Assembly (NCBI RefSeq): GCF_000802155.2
Contig: NZ_JQGJ02000014.1
Span: 1 to 64,000 of the forward strand
Direction of reading: 5' to 3'
Source: Pseudomonas frederiksbergensis
GTDB lineage: Bacteria > Pseudomonadota > Gammaproteobacteria > Pseudomonadales > Pseudomonadaceae
Length of the DNA: 64,000 bases
A program made the translations under genes and the position numbers. The notes beneath the pieces were generated by a model. It ran no database searches. It was not told the DNA's origin and saw nothing but the letters and a program-made list of their open reading frames with translations. Of the stretch, positions 8,994 to 17,326 are shown piece by piece. How positions within the stretch are numbered: position 1 is the first letter of the stretch; every line of letters begins with the position of its first letter.

Positions 8994-9619
8994 CAGGTCA
9001 GTGTGAGTTCCACTGTAAAACGGTAAGGCTCTGCATTCGGCGCGTGGGTGATGCGCGTCGAACAGTTGACCGGGGTCGTGCCAGTGGACATCGCCCTCGC
9101 TGTTCGGACGGGAGTCAGTGTCGGCGAGAAAAAGCCAAAGGACGTATTCACGCGCAAGCCAAAGTCGAAGCGCAAACCCAGTGCGTCGTCGCCGAAGTCA
9201 ATGAAGCTTCTATAAATATCTTTGCTGCGGCTGCCCAGTTCCCTGATGTACGTGTAGTCGATTTTAAATGTCATGCAATCCCAGGGGCGCAGGTCAATGA
9301 AGTTTCGCTCGTCGACACTCAGGTCGAGATTGTCCGTGCGTGCTGCAAAGGCGTGATGGGTGTAGTTGTTGATCCTTATGATAAGACGGGTTTTGTTTCG
9401 ATGAAGGTCTTCTCTTTCCCAGATCTCTACCTTGTTGTCTACTTCGTCTTTCATTTGCGCCTGCATGGCCAGGGCCCTGAGCAGCTCCATGTGATCGTCC
9501 GTGCCGAGAGAGGCTGCATATTTGCGCAAGACCTCCAGAGGCGCGTAATTGAAATTTTTCAGCAATTCTTCAAAAGGACTTGTGTCTGCCTGAGGGGCGT
9601 TTTCAATAGCGGGATTCAT
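8993..9619 (-). CDS. Hypothetical protein, not recognised
   Basis: A 208-residue protein from the Met at 9619, or 212 residues from 9631; the inner start has a GGAA ahead of it at a better distance. There is no signal peptide and no membrane helix. The first 70 residues look helical (PFEELLKNFNYAPLEVLRKYAASLG). The rest is rich in beta-prone stretches such as KTRLIIRINNYTHH and RFDFGLRVNTSFGFF and ends in a YRFTVELTLT strand. The region upstream is AT-rich. I cannot place it in a family; a beta-sandwich secreted or toxin-like protein is possible, but that is only inference from composition. Confidence 0.6.
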   Translation of the reverse strand: MNPAIENAPQADTSPFEELLKNFNYAPLEVLRKYAASLGTDDHMELLRALAMQAQMKDEVDNKVEIWEREDLHRNKTRLIIRINNYTHHAFAARTDNLDLSVDERNFIDLRPWDCMTFKIDYTYIRELGSRSKDIYRSFIDFGDDALGLRFDFGLRVNTSFGFFSPTLTPVRTARAMSTGTTPVNCSTRITHAPNAEPYRFTVELTLT

Positions 9620-9750
9620 GTCGAGTTCCATCTCAATATAAAGTGATTAATGGTGGGCACACTCGATCGGTTGATGTGTGTGCCGCATCAATATGGAATA
9701 TTCAAGGAATCCCGGAAAGCGCCAATGCTTGACTGAATATTTAACTGAAT

Positions 9751-9781
9751 AAAAAAGCCCTGACCAAAGTGTCAGGGCTTT
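9751..9781 (-). terminator. Rho-independent terminator after the ene-reductase operon
   Basis: AAGCCCTGAC pairs perfectly with GTCAGGGCTT around CAAAGT. On the minus strand the stem is followed by a run of T, so it ends transcripts from the leftward operon whose last gene stops at 9799. Confidence 0.85.
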
Positions 9782-9798
9782 GTTGTTTTAACGGGTTA

Positions 9799-10848
9799 TC
9801 AAAGTACCGGGTAATCGATATAGCCCACTGGGCCTTTTCCATAGAACGTTTCCGGATGCGGCTCGTTCAATGGCGCGTCGGCTTTCAAGCGTGCCGGCAA
9901 ATCCGGGTTGGCAATGAACGGCACGCCGAATGCCACGGCGTCAGCCTTGCCTTCGGCCAGCCACGCATTGGCGCTCTCTTTGGTAAAGCGTTCGTTGGCA
10001 ATGTACGGGCCGCCGAACGCCTGTTTGAGTTGAGGGCCGATGCTGTCGTCACCTTCCTTCTCGCGGGAGCAGATAAAGGCGATGCCACGCTTGCCCAGCT
10101 CGCGAGCCACGTAGCTGAAGGTTTCCAGACGGTTCTCATCGCCCATGTCATGGGAGTCTGCGCGTGGCGCCAAGTGAACGCCAACCCGGCCGGCGCCCCA
10201 GACTTCGATCGCCGCGTCGGTCACTTCCAGCAGCAGGCGGGCACGGTTTTCCAGGGAGCCGCCGTAGTTGTCGGTGCGCTGGTTCGTGCTGCTTTGCAGG
10301 AACTGGTCGAGCAGATAGCCGTTGGCACCGTGGATTTCCACGCCGTCGAAACCGGCTGCCTTGGCATTCTCGGCACCGACGCGGTAGGCGTCGACGATGT
10401 CGGCGATTTCAGCGGTTTCCAATGCACGCGGCGTTGGGTAGTCGGCCAAGGGGCGGACCAGGCTCACGTGACCCTTGGGCTGGATGGCGCTCGGCGCCAC
10501 CGGAAGCTCACCGTTCAAGTAGGAAGGATGGGAGATCCGGCCCACATGCCACAGTTGCAGGAAGATCTTGCCGCCGGCGCCGTGGATTGCCTTGGTCACG
10601 TTGGACCAGCCGCGTACTTGGTCATTGGACCAGATGCCCGGGGTGTCCGGGTAACCCACGCCCATCGGCGTAACCGAAGTAGCTTCGCTGAGGATTAGGC
10701 CGGCGGAAGCGCGTTGCACGTAGTACTCGGCCATCAAGGCGTTGGGTACGCGTCCGGCGTCAGCGCGGCAACGCGTAAGCGGGGCCATGATGATGCGGTT
10801 TTTCAGCTCGATATCGCCGAGTTTGATGGGATCGAAAATTGTTGCCAT
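9799..10848 (-). CDS. Old yellow enzyme family alkene/nitro reductase (NemA/XenB type)
   Basis: FMN- and NAD(P)H-dependent ene reductase of 349 residues, the length of XenB/NemA. The start at 10848 gives MATIFDPIKLGDIELKNRI, the family N-terminus. The TIM-barrel shows APLTRCRA near 22-29, the substrate-binding HGAN motif at 173-176 and the proton-donor Tyr178. Such enzymes reduce electrophilic alkenes, nitro-aromatics, nitrate esters and N-ethylmaleimide in the cytoplasm. It is third in an arsR-MFS-reductase operon, with 33 bases to the MFS gene. This suggests a response to electrophilic compounds, as in NemRA-type systems. Confidence 0.9.
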   Translation of the reverse strand: MATIFDPIKLGDIELKNRIIMAPLTRCRADAGRVPNALMAEYYVQRASAGLILSEATSVTPMGVGYPDTPGIWSNDQVRGWSNVTKAIHGAGGKIFLQLWHVGRISHPSYLNGELPVAPSAIQPKGHVSLVRPLADYPTPRALETAEIADIVDAYRVGAENAKAAGFDGVEIHGANGYLLDQFLQSSTNQRTDNYGGSLENRARLLLEVTDAAIEVWGAGRVGVHLAPRADSHDMGDENRLETFSYVARELGKRGIAFICSREKEGDDSIGPQLKQAFGGPYIANERFTKESANAWLAEGKADAVAFGVPFIANPDLPARLKADAPLNEPHPETFYGKGPVGYIDYPVL

Positions 10849-10881
10849 GAAATACAACCTCGCAAGTGAAGGGGTTAAAAA

Positions 10882-12048
10882 TCAGTGAGTGGCAGGTGCC
10901 AGGTCGGCATGGCCGCCCTGGCGGAAAGTAATCAGGGTCACCAGCAGTGCCAGCACGGCCAGCGCGCCGGCGGCGAGGGGCACGGTAGTCAGGCCCAGGC
11001 CATGGTCGATGACAGTGCCGCCGACCCAGGCGCCCAGGGCATTGCCAATGTTGAAGGCGCCGATGTTCAAGGTGGACACCAGGTTGGGCGCGGCCTTGCC
11101 GAAGGTCACCACGTTGACTTGCAAGGCGGGCACGGCGGCAAAGCAGGCGGTGGCCCAGAGGAACAGGGTGATCTCAGTGGGGATGAGCGCCACGCTGGTC
11201 CAGCTCAGTACGGTGGACACCACGGCCATGGTCAGGAAGACGCCCATCAGCGTGTTCGCCAGGCTCTTGTCCGCGAGCTTGCCGCCAATGATGTTGCCCA
11301 GGGTCAGGCCGAGGCCGATCAGCACCAGGGTCCAGGTCACGCCACGGGGCGATACTCCGGTCACTTCGCCCAGCAGCGGGGCGACGTAGGTGAACAGGGT
11401 GAATACCGAGGCGGAGAACAGCGCGGTCATGCTCAGCGACAGCCACAAGCCAGCGCCCTTGAGCGCCACCAACTCGGAACGCATGTCGAGTTTTTCCTCG
11501 TCGCGCTTGGCCGGCAAAAAGCGGATCAGGCCGATCAAGGCAATCACCCCGATGATCGTCACGGCCCAGAAGGTGGAACGCCAGCCAGCTTGCTGGCCCA
11601 GTGCGGTGCCCAGCGGTACGCCAAGCACGTTGGCCAGGGTCAGGCCGGTGAACATCAGGGCCACGGCCGAGGCACGCTTGTTGGGCGCCACCAGGCCGGC
11701 GGCCACCACCGAACCGATGCCGAAGAACGCACCGTGGCAGAGGGCGGTGACGACTCGGGCGAACATCAGCACGTTGTAGTCGCTGGCAACGGCGCAGAGC
11801 AGGTTGCCGACGATGAAGATCCCCATCAACGCCACCAATGCAGCCTTGCGCGGCAGTCGCGCGGTCGCCAGGGCCATGAACGGCGCACCGATCGCCACGC
11901 CCAGGGCGTAGCCGGTCACCAACCAGCCGGCGCCAGGAATCGATACGCCGAGGTCCGCCGCCACGTCGGGCAGCAGGCCCATGATGACGAATTCTGTCGT
12001 GCCGATGGCAAAGGCGCTCAGCGCCAGGATGAAGAGGGAAAGGGGCAT
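10882..12048 (-). CDS. MFS transporter (DHA1/AraJ-like)
   Basis: A 388-residue inner-membrane transporter with 12 predicted helices. The start MPLSLFILALSAFAIGTTEFVIMGLLPDVA is the hallmark of the DHA1 subgroup that includes AraJ and many sugar- or drug-export MFS proteins. The cytoplasmic loop RLPRKAAL after TM2-3 matches motif A in reduced form, and a charged central loop (PAKRDEEKLDMRSE) separates the halves. It lies 17 bases after the arsR gene and before the ene reductase, so it is probably co-regulated. Export of a toxic electrophile or its product is inference. Confidence 0.85.
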   Translation of the reverse strand: MPLSLFILALSAFAIGTTEFVIMGLLPDVAADLGVSIPGAGWLVTGYALGVAIGAPFMALATARLPRKAALVALMGIFIVGNLLCAVASDYNVLMFARVVTALCHGAFFGIGSVVAAGLVAPNKRASAVALMFTGLTLANVLGVPLGTALGQQAGWRSTFWAVTIIGVIALIGLIRFLPAKRDEEKLDMRSELVALKGAGLWLSLSMTALFSASVFTLFTYVAPLLGEVTGVSPRGVTWTLVLIGLGLTLGNIIGGKLADKSLANTLMGVFLTMAVVSTVLSWTSVALIPTEITLFLWATACFAAVPALQVNVVTFGKAAPNLVSTLNIGAFNIGNALGAWVGGTVIDHGLGLTTVPLAAGALAVLALLVTLITFRQGGHADLAPATH

Positions 12049-12065
12049 GTTGAATCCTTGTCGGG

Positions 12066-12368
12066 TCAGAGCTCTTGGCTCATTTGCTGGAGGAACTGTT
12101 GGATCACGTCCTCGTTGCGTTTGAAGAAGTGCCATTGACCGACCTTCTGGCTGGTGATTAACCCCGCCCGTTGCAACACCGCCAGATGCGCGGAGACCGT
12201 GGACTGCGACAGGCCGCAGCGCTGGTCGATCTGGCCGGCGCAAATACCGAATTCGTGATTGTGCAACTGTTCGGGAAACTGGACCTTGGGGTCCTTCAGC
12301 CAGTTGAGGATGTCTCGCCGGACTGGGTGTGCCAGGGCTTTTATTATTTCGTCGAGGTCGAGGGGCAT
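12066..12368 (-). CDS. ArsR-family winged-helix repressor
   Basis: A 100-residue regulator; the start at 12368 gives MPLDLDEIIKALAHPVRRDILNWL, the usual ArsR helix before the DNA-binding domain. The recognition region is CGLSQSTVSAHLAVLQRAGL at about 51-70, followed by a wing (VGQWHFFKRNE). It lacks the metal-site ELCVC motif of ArsR/SmtB but has two cysteines, C43 and C51, close to or in the helix-turn-helix. These could sense thiol-reactive compounds, which is inference. It is the first gene of an operon with an MFS transporter and an ene reductase. Repeated ATATCG half-sites lie upstream. Confidence 0.85.
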   Translation of the reverse strand: MPLDLDEIIKALAHPVRRDILNWLKDPKVQFPEQLHNHEFGICAGQIDQRCGLSQSTVSAHLAVLQRAGLITSQKVGQWHFFKRNEDVIQQFLQQMSQEL

Positions 12369-12390
12369 GGGGCAGCTCACATGAATAACG

Positions 12391-12497
12391 CTATATCGCG
12401 ATGAGGCGAACCTTAAATCGTTGCTTCGCGATATACCAATATGTATTTGATCTGAAGGCCGCACAAATCGCTATATCGGGTTATAACGATATAGGCG
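12391..12497. promoter_or_regulatory. Cluster of ATATCG operator repeats upstream of the arsR operon
   Basis: Three related sites occur in the arsR-acpH intergenic region: CTATATCGCGAT at 12391-12402, TTCGCGATATACC at 12426-12437 in opposite orientation, and a larger inverted repeat CGCTATATCG...CGATATAGGCG at 12469-12497. The shared core is CTATATCGcGA. Repeats of this kind beside a divergent ArsR-type gene suggest its operator; the last site also overlaps the region just ahead of acpH. Confidence 0.65.
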
Positions 12498-12519
12498 TGG
12501 CAGTGCTAAGCTGCCCGTC

Positions 12520-13104
12520 ATGAACTATCTCGCGCACCTGCACCTCGGCGGCCCTGGCCGGGAACAACTGCTCGGCAGTCTTTACGGCGATTTCGTCAAG
12601 GGGCCGCTGCAAGGGCGGTACGACCCGCAGATCGAAGCGGCGATTGCCCTGCATCGACGCATCGACATGTACACCGATCGCCATCCGCTGGTGGACATCG
12701 CCTTGTCGCGCTTTTCCACGGTGCGGCGGCGTTATGCCGGGATCGTGCTGGATGTGTTTTTCGACCATTGCCTGGCGCGGGACTGGACGTTGTACGGCGA
12801 AGGGCCGCTGATGGATTTCACCTCCCGGGTCTACCAGGTCCTCGCCACCGAACCGCAGTTGCCCGGGCGCCTGGCGCAGATCGCACCTTATATGGCCGCG
12901 GATGACTGGCTGGGGTCTTATCGGGAATTCGAGGTGATCGAGCAGGTGCTACGCGGCATTTCGCGGCGCCTGTCGCGGCCGGAGGAGCTGGCGGGGGCGA
13001 AGGGGGAGCTGGTCCGGCTCTATGAGCCGTTGAGCGAGGACTTTCGGCTGTTCTATCCGCAACTGCAGGATTTTGCGCGAAACCAAGCCACGCCGCAGAA
13101 TTGA
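12520..13104 (+). CDS. acpH: Acyl carrier protein phosphodiesterase
   Basis: A 194-residue protein of the AcpH family (DUF479), which removes the phosphopantetheine arm from holo-ACP to give apo-ACP. The characteristic start MNYLAHLHLGG is seen, along with the GSLYGDFVKG stretch and the metal-site pattern LHRRIDMYTDRHP and DVFFDHCLARDW. The family is related to the HD-domain phosphohydrolases. It is divergent from the arsR operon and closely follows the ATATCG repeats, so it may be influenced by the same repressor. A REP element follows it. Confidence 0.9.
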   Translation: MNYLAHLHLGGPGREQLLGSLYGDFVKGPLQGRYDPQIEAAIALHRRIDMYTDRHPLVDIALSRFSTVRRRYAGIVLDVFFDHCLARDWTLYGEGPLMDFTSRVYQVLATEPQLPGRLAQIAPYMAADDWLGSYREFEVIEQVLRGISRRLSRPEELAGAKGELVRLYEPLSEDFRLFYPQLQDFARNQATPQN

Positions 13105-13106
13105 TT

Positions 13107-13133
13107 GTGGAAGCGAGCAAGCTCGCTCCCTAA
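13107..13133 (-). repeat. REP-like hairpin
   Basis: AAGCGAGCAAGCTCGCTCCC lies between the convergent acpH and olsA genes. It is an inverted copy of the GGGAGCGAGC repeat family. Confidence 0.6.
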
Positions 13134-13155
13134 AGGGAGCCCATGCGGATATGGA

Positions 13156-13950
13156 TCAGGCCGCAATCGCCGCCGGCCGCACCGGTACTGGCTGCTTCTC
13201 GGGCATCTCGCCGAACAGCGCTCTGTGCACCGCCTGCTGTGCCTGGAAAGCCAGGGCCGCACGCTCCTGTCCGTGACAGGCAATCGGCTCCAGCAGATGG
13301 ATTTCCACATCGCCAAGGTCATTGGCGAACAGTCGCATCAAGTGCGACAGCAGATCGTCATCGCCAATGAACGGTGCCAGCAGATCGGGTCCGCCCTTGC
13401 GCAGGTAACGGATGGCCACCGGCTGCAGGGCCACATCGGCATCGATGGCCGCCGATAACAGGCGACCGTGGAAGGTGCGCAGCGTGCGGCCGTCGGTGGT
13501 GGTGCCTTCGGGGAACATGAGCAGCGGATGGGCCTGCTCCAGATGACGGCTCATCTGCTTGCGGATCAACTGGCTGTCGCCCGAGCCACGACGGATGAAC
13601 AGGCTGCCGGCCTTGGCCGCCAACCATCCGGCCACCGGCCAGGTGCGCACTTCGGCCTTGGACAGGAACGACAGAGGCGTGAGCATGCCCAGCAGCGGGA
13701 TATCGGTCCAGGACACGTGATTGCTGACCCACAGCATCGGCTGTTTCGGCAGTTGTCCGTGGACGGTGACGCGAAAGGGCAGGGCGTTGGTCAGCCGCGC
13801 CATGAAAAAACGCGACCAGCGCTGGCGGCGCACCATCGAATGAGCGAGTCCCAGGCGTTCCAGCAACCCGAACACACTGGCCATGGCCAGGCCCAGGGTA
13901 ACGACCAGCAACACTCGCGCGATTCGCGCGTACACCCGCAACCGGCTCAT
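13156..13950 (-). CDS. olsA: Lyso-ornithine lipid O-acyltransferase (PlsC family)
   Basis: A 264-residue membrane-bound acyltransferase that adds the second acyl chain to lyso-ornithine lipid, a phosphorus-free membrane lipid. The PlsC catalytic motif NHVSWTD lies at 77-83 (H78-X4-D83), the glycerolipid-binding FPEGTT motif at 146-151, and an N-terminal hydrophobic helix at about 10-30 anchors it. Its start overlaps the stop of olsB (ATGA), so the two are translated together, as in other Pseudomonas ols operons. Without that neighbour it would be a generic 1-acyl-glycerol-phosphate acyltransferase. Confidence 0.88.
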   Translation of the reverse strand: MSRLRVYARIARVLLVVTLGLAMASVFGLLERLGLAHSMVRRQRWSRFFMARLTNALPFRVTVHGQLPKQPMLWVSNHVSWTDIPLLGMLTPLSFLSKAEVRTWPVAGWLAAKAGSLFIRRGSGDSQLIRKQMSRHLEQAHPLLMFPEGTTTDGRTLRTFHGRLLSAAIDADVALQPVAIRYLRKGGPDLLAPFIGDDDLLSHLMRLFANDLGDVEIHLLEPIACHGQERAALAFQAQQAVHRALFGEMPEKQPVPVRPAAIAA

Positions 13951-14705
13951 CAGACCGCCGCCTTGAAGTGACGGGCGTAACGCGGGCAGAGTTCGTCGCG
14001 CTTGAGCAGGATAAACACGTCGGCCACCTGGAAATCTTCATCCCAGCAAGGTTCGCCGCAGATTTTCGCGCCCAGGCGCATGTAGGCCTTGAGCAGCGGG
14101 GGCATTTCGGCGATGACGTTGGACGGTACGTCCAGGGTCGGCAATGGCTTTTTCGGCACGGCTTGCAGGTGTTCGGTGCACAGGTAGCGCTCGCGCAGGC
14201 GCTGCATGATGGCCTGGGCCTGAATGCCGCCGTCCTGCATCGGAATGCTCGCGCAACCCATCAAGTAGCTGTAGCCGCCTTCGTTCAGGACCTCGGCCAG
14301 CTCGCCCCAGAGCACCGCGATGGTGCCGCCGTTGCGGTAGGCCGGGTCGACGCAGGTGCGGCCGATTTCCAGGATCGGGCCCTGGAGATGGACCAGGCCA
14401 TTGAGGCTGAATTCTTCTTCGCTGTAGAACCGGCCCAGGCTGCTGGCGGCCTGGTGATCGAGCAGGCGAGTGGTTGCCACGAGGCGGCCGGTGTTCAAGT
14501 CACGTACGCCGATGTGGGCGCAGTGAACATCATAGTCATCCATGTCCAGACCCATCTCCGCGCCCTTGAGCTTGGCGTTGAACTCGCCGCTGAAGACGTT
14601 GAAGCGCAGGGCCTGTGCTTCTTGCAAGGCCTGGGCGCCGATCAGGCGTTCGGCTTGCAGGCGGCGTTCATTGCCGGTGTCGCTGATGCGGGCGATCTGA
14701 GTCAT
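13950..14705 (-). CDS. olsB: L-ornithine N-alpha-acyltransferase
   Basis: A 251-residue GNAT-fold enzyme that transfers a 3-hydroxyacyl chain from ACP to ornithine, the first step of ornithine-lipid synthesis. The start at 14705 (MTQIARIS) is preferred over a longer frame that lacks a good ribosome site. Family stretches are the ALRFNVFSGEFNA segment near 35-50, DDYDVHCAHIGVRD and the acyl-binding region GPILEIGRTCVDPAYRNGG, ending with a C-terminal FILLKRDELCPRYARHF part. It is the first gene of olsBA. Synthesis of this lipid is often induced by phosphate limitation; no Pho box was identified here. Confidence 0.9.
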   Translation of the reverse strand: MTQIARISDTGNERRLQAERLIGAQALQEAQALRFNVFSGEFNAKLKGAEMGLDMDDYDVHCAHIGVRDLNTGRLVATTRLLDHQAASSLGRFYSEEEFSLNGLVHLQGPILEIGRTCVDPAYRNGGTIAVLWGELAEVLNEGGYSYLMGCASIPMQDGGIQAQAIMQRLRERYLCTEHLQAVPKKPLPTLDVPSNVIAEMPPLLKAYMRLGAKICGEPCWDEDFQVADVFILLKRDELCPRYARHFKAAV

Positions 14706-14859
14706 AGCGAATCTCCGTGCGGGATGTGCTCCCGTCTTGGGTTGAGCCAATCGACTTTCTTTATGCAGCCATGTTGTGCAAAGTCAGGCTATGTAGCCCC
14801 GGTGTCATCGCCATGAAGCTTTGGTGATGCTTATATGACAGCCTGCGAAGGAGGCCCCG

Positions 14860-15732
14860 ATGCCTTGGCAAACCCTGATCGAACGCAGCGAGCGGCTGCC
14901 TGCCTGTGCGGATCTGGCGGAAGGTCATGCCACATTGATGCAGCGCCTGGGGTCGGTCACGCCATTCGAGTTGGCCGTGCTCGGAGCGCGGTCGATGGCC
15001 ACGCCGGGGCTGGCGTTCCTGGTGGGCTATCAAGCGGCGTTGCGAGCGCTTTGGCCGAGTGCGCCCCAAAGCCTCGGTGCGTTGTGTGCCACCGAACAGC
15101 GCAGCTTGCGCCCGGCCGATATGAAGACCCGGCTGACCGACTTGCGAGTGAGCGGGCGCAAGGATTTCGTCACCGCTGGCGATGCGGCCGAATGGCTGTT
15201 GATCGCGGCGCGAAGCGAGGCTGCCGACGAGGCACCGCGACTGAACATGGCTGTGGTCTATCCCGGCGAACCTGGCGTGACGTTGGAAAAACTCCCCGCC
15301 ATTCCCTTGATGCCGGACATCAGCCATGGCCGGGTATTGCTGGATGGCGCATTGTGCGAATTGCTGCCGGGCGATGGCTGGGATGTGTACGTCAAGCCGT
15401 TCCGCACACTGGAAGACCTTTACGTACTCAGCGCCATGACTGCCTGGTTATATGGCGTGGGCCAGGAATGCAATTGGCCCCAGGCCTTGCAATTGCGTCT
15501 GCTGGCGCTGCTGGCGGGCTGCGCCGAGGTGAGCCGTCATCATCCATCCAGAGCCGCTGGGCATGTGCTGCTGGGTGGGTTGTTCGTCCAGTTCAAGGGG
15601 CTTGAGGCTGAACTGGATGATGCCTTGGCCGCCGGGCCGCAAACGTGGCGCGAGATGTGGGTGCGGGACAAAGGGGTGATGGATATTGCGGCGGGGGCGC
15701 GGGCCAAGCGGTTGGCCAAGGCGTTGGGATAG
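14860..15732 (+). CDS. Acyl-CoA dehydrogenase-like protein, degenerate
   Basis: A 290-residue protein with weak similarity to acyl-CoA dehydrogenases. The middle part LRVSGRKDFVTAGDAAEWLLIAARS resembles the conserved FAD/substrate region (G-x-K-x-F-V-T-x-G-x-A-D). It is about 100 residues shorter than classical members, and I do not see the catalytic glutamate context. It may be a shortened or non-catalytic relative. It is divergent from olsB by about 150 bases and stands alone. The start at 14860 follows GAAGGAGG at a good distance, so expression looks real even if the function is uncertain. Confidence 0.65.
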   Translation: MPWQTLIERSERLPACADLAEGHATLMQRLGSVTPFELAVLGARSMATPGLAFLVGYQAALRALWPSAPQSLGALCATEQRSLRPADMKTRLTDLRVSGRKDFVTAGDAAEWLLIAARSEAADEAPRLNMAVVYPGEPGVTLEKLPAIPLMPDISHGRVLLDGALCELLPGDGWDVYVKPFRTLEDLYVLSAMTAWLYGVGQECNWPQALQLRLLALLAGCAEVSRHHPSRAAGHVLLGGLFVQFKGLEAELDDALAAGPQTWREMWVRDKGVMDIAAGARAKRLAKALG

Positions 15733-15829
15733 CCGGTCGAGCGTCGCGCCCACCGGGGCAACACCCAGAACCTCAAACTGTCATCAACCCTGGCTAGGCT
15801 CAGCAGGTTCACCTCTGCGAGCCCCGTGC

Positions 15830-16924
15830 ATGTCCAAAGGCTGGTTGTTGTTCACGCTCTTGCTGCTGACCCTGACGGCCCGCGCCGAAGACTGGCCAGG
15901 AGAACAATGGCCGACCGGCCAGGCCCCGAGCGGGCCGTCCATCGAAGCCTTGGAGCAATACGCTTTTGCGCCCAGGGATGATGCCACCCGCCAAGGCATT
16001 CGCACCGACGCGTTGCTCGTTATCCAGGACGGTCGATTGGTCTACGAACGCTACGCCGGTCCGACTGACGCGCAGACTCCGCACCTGACCTGGTCCATCA
16101 GCAAAAGCCTGCTGGCGACGGTGTTCGGCGTGGCCTACGGTGAAAAACGCTTTGCCCTGGATGATCCGGCAGCCCAGTACTACCCGCCGTTGAAGCGACA
16201 CCCGGACATGACCCTGGCCGATCTGTTTCATTGGGCGTCTGGCCTGGACTGGCAGGAAGACTACGAATACGCGCCGCTCAATTCCTCGGTCGTGGCGATG
16301 CTCTACACCCGCGGACGCCACGACATGGCCGCGTTCACCGCCGGGCATGACAGCTTCAGCCCGCCCGGGCAGGTGTTCCGTTATTCGAGCGGCGACACCA
16401 ATCTGCTGGCGGCAGCGCTGAAGAATATCGTCGGCCCGGCGCAGTATGCCGATTACCCTTGGACGGCCCTTTTCGAACCGCTGGGCATCCATCATGCGAC
16501 CTGGGAAACCGACGCCAGTGGCACGTTCGTCGGTTCTTCTTACGCCTACCTCACCGCGCGGGACCTGGCACGTGTCGGCCTGTTGATGCAACGCGATGGC
16601 CGTTGGGGCGATCGGCAATTGATTCCCAAGGATTGGGTGACATTCAACCGCGAGCCTTTCGCCAGGTTCCGGGCCGGCCAGGACGAAGCCGTGCCTGGCG
16701 GGCACTGGTGGCTCAATCGCGGCGCCGATCCGACGATCCGCCCATGGCCCGACGCGCCGCCGGATACGTTCGCCGCCCTGGGCCATTGGGGCCAGGCGCT
16801 GTATGTCATCCCCAGCGCGAGGCTGGTGATCGTGCGCTACGGCGATGACCGCGACGGCAGCTACCGCCACGACGAACTGCTCAAGCGTGCCATGGCGGCC
16901 TTCGCCGGGACGGTGCAGCCATGA
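15830..16924 (+). CDS. Serine hydrolase of the class C beta-lactamase fold, exported
   Basis: A 364-residue protein with a cleavable signal peptide (hydrophobic to about residue 19, TARAED boundary). The active-site SxxK motif is SISK at 89-92, with a YSSGDTN segment where the second catalytic Tyr lies and a late GHWGQALYVIP stretch where the family has its KTG/HxG motif. Such proteins act on esters or peptides in the periplasm (EstB-, 6-aminohexanoate hydrolase- or peptidase-like) and are usually not true beta-lactamases. The next small gene overlaps its stop by four bases, so the two form one translation unit. Confidence 0.85.
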   Translation: MSKGWLLFTLLLLTLTARAEDWPGEQWPTGQAPSGPSIEALEQYAFAPRDDATRQGIRTDALLVIQDGRLVYERYAGPTDAQTPHLTWSISKSLLATVFGVAYGEKRFALDDPAAQYYPPLKRHPDMTLADLFHWASGLDWQEDYEYAPLNSSVVAMLYTRGRHDMAAFTAGHDSFSPPGQVFRYSSGDTNLLAAALKNIVGPAQYADYPWTALFEPLGIHHATWETDASGTFVGSSYAYLTARDLARVGLLMQRDGRWGDRQLIPKDWVTFNREPFARFRAGQDEAVPGGHWWLNRGADPTIRPWPDAPPDTFAALGHWGQALYVIPSARLVIVRYGDDRDGSYRHDELLKRAMAAFAGTVQP

Positions 16925-17232
16925 CGCGCAAAGTGTTGCTGGCCATGATGTCGTTGTTGCTCATCGGCCTGTTCGGTTGGGTCTGGCTGGAGCGGGTGGC
17001 GTTGCGCGCGTTTCCCGACATCATCAGCGCCTATACCGCTAAGCAATACTGTTCGTGTCGCTATGTCATGCTGCAACCGGCCGATTATTGCCGCGGTTAT
17101 GTGAAGCAGTCGGTGCCGATCAGCGATTTCCTCGAGACCGTCGAAGCAAAACGCATCACCGTCAACGGCTTGGGGCGTAGCCACAGTGCGCGGTGGATGG
17201 GGGCGCGGCAGGGGTGTCGGTTGGAACCCTGA
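16921..17232 (+). CDS. Small membrane-anchored hypothetical protein
   Basis: A 103-residue protein with one N-terminal transmembrane segment (VLLAMMSLLLIGLFGWVWL, about 5-23), then a small periplasmic domain. That domain has four cysteines in CSCRYVM, ADYC and the C-terminal QGCRLEP, which could form disulphides. It overlaps the serine hydrolase gene by ATGA. The coupling suggests it works with that enzyme, perhaps as a membrane anchor or inhibitor, but this is inference only. I do not recognise the family. Confidence 0.75.
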   Translation: MTRKVLLAMMSLLLIGLFGWVWLERVALRAFPDIISAYTAKQYCSCRYVMLQPADYCRGYVKQSVPISDFLETVEAKRITVNGLGRSHSARWMGARQGCRLEP

Positions 17233-17326
17233 GGTTTGCCGGCTGCCGTTGTGGTTACAAAGACAGTTTGCAAGCGCCCTCGGCCCGGTTAAGGTTCGCC
17301 ACAGGTTTATCTACCCCCGAGTCTGT

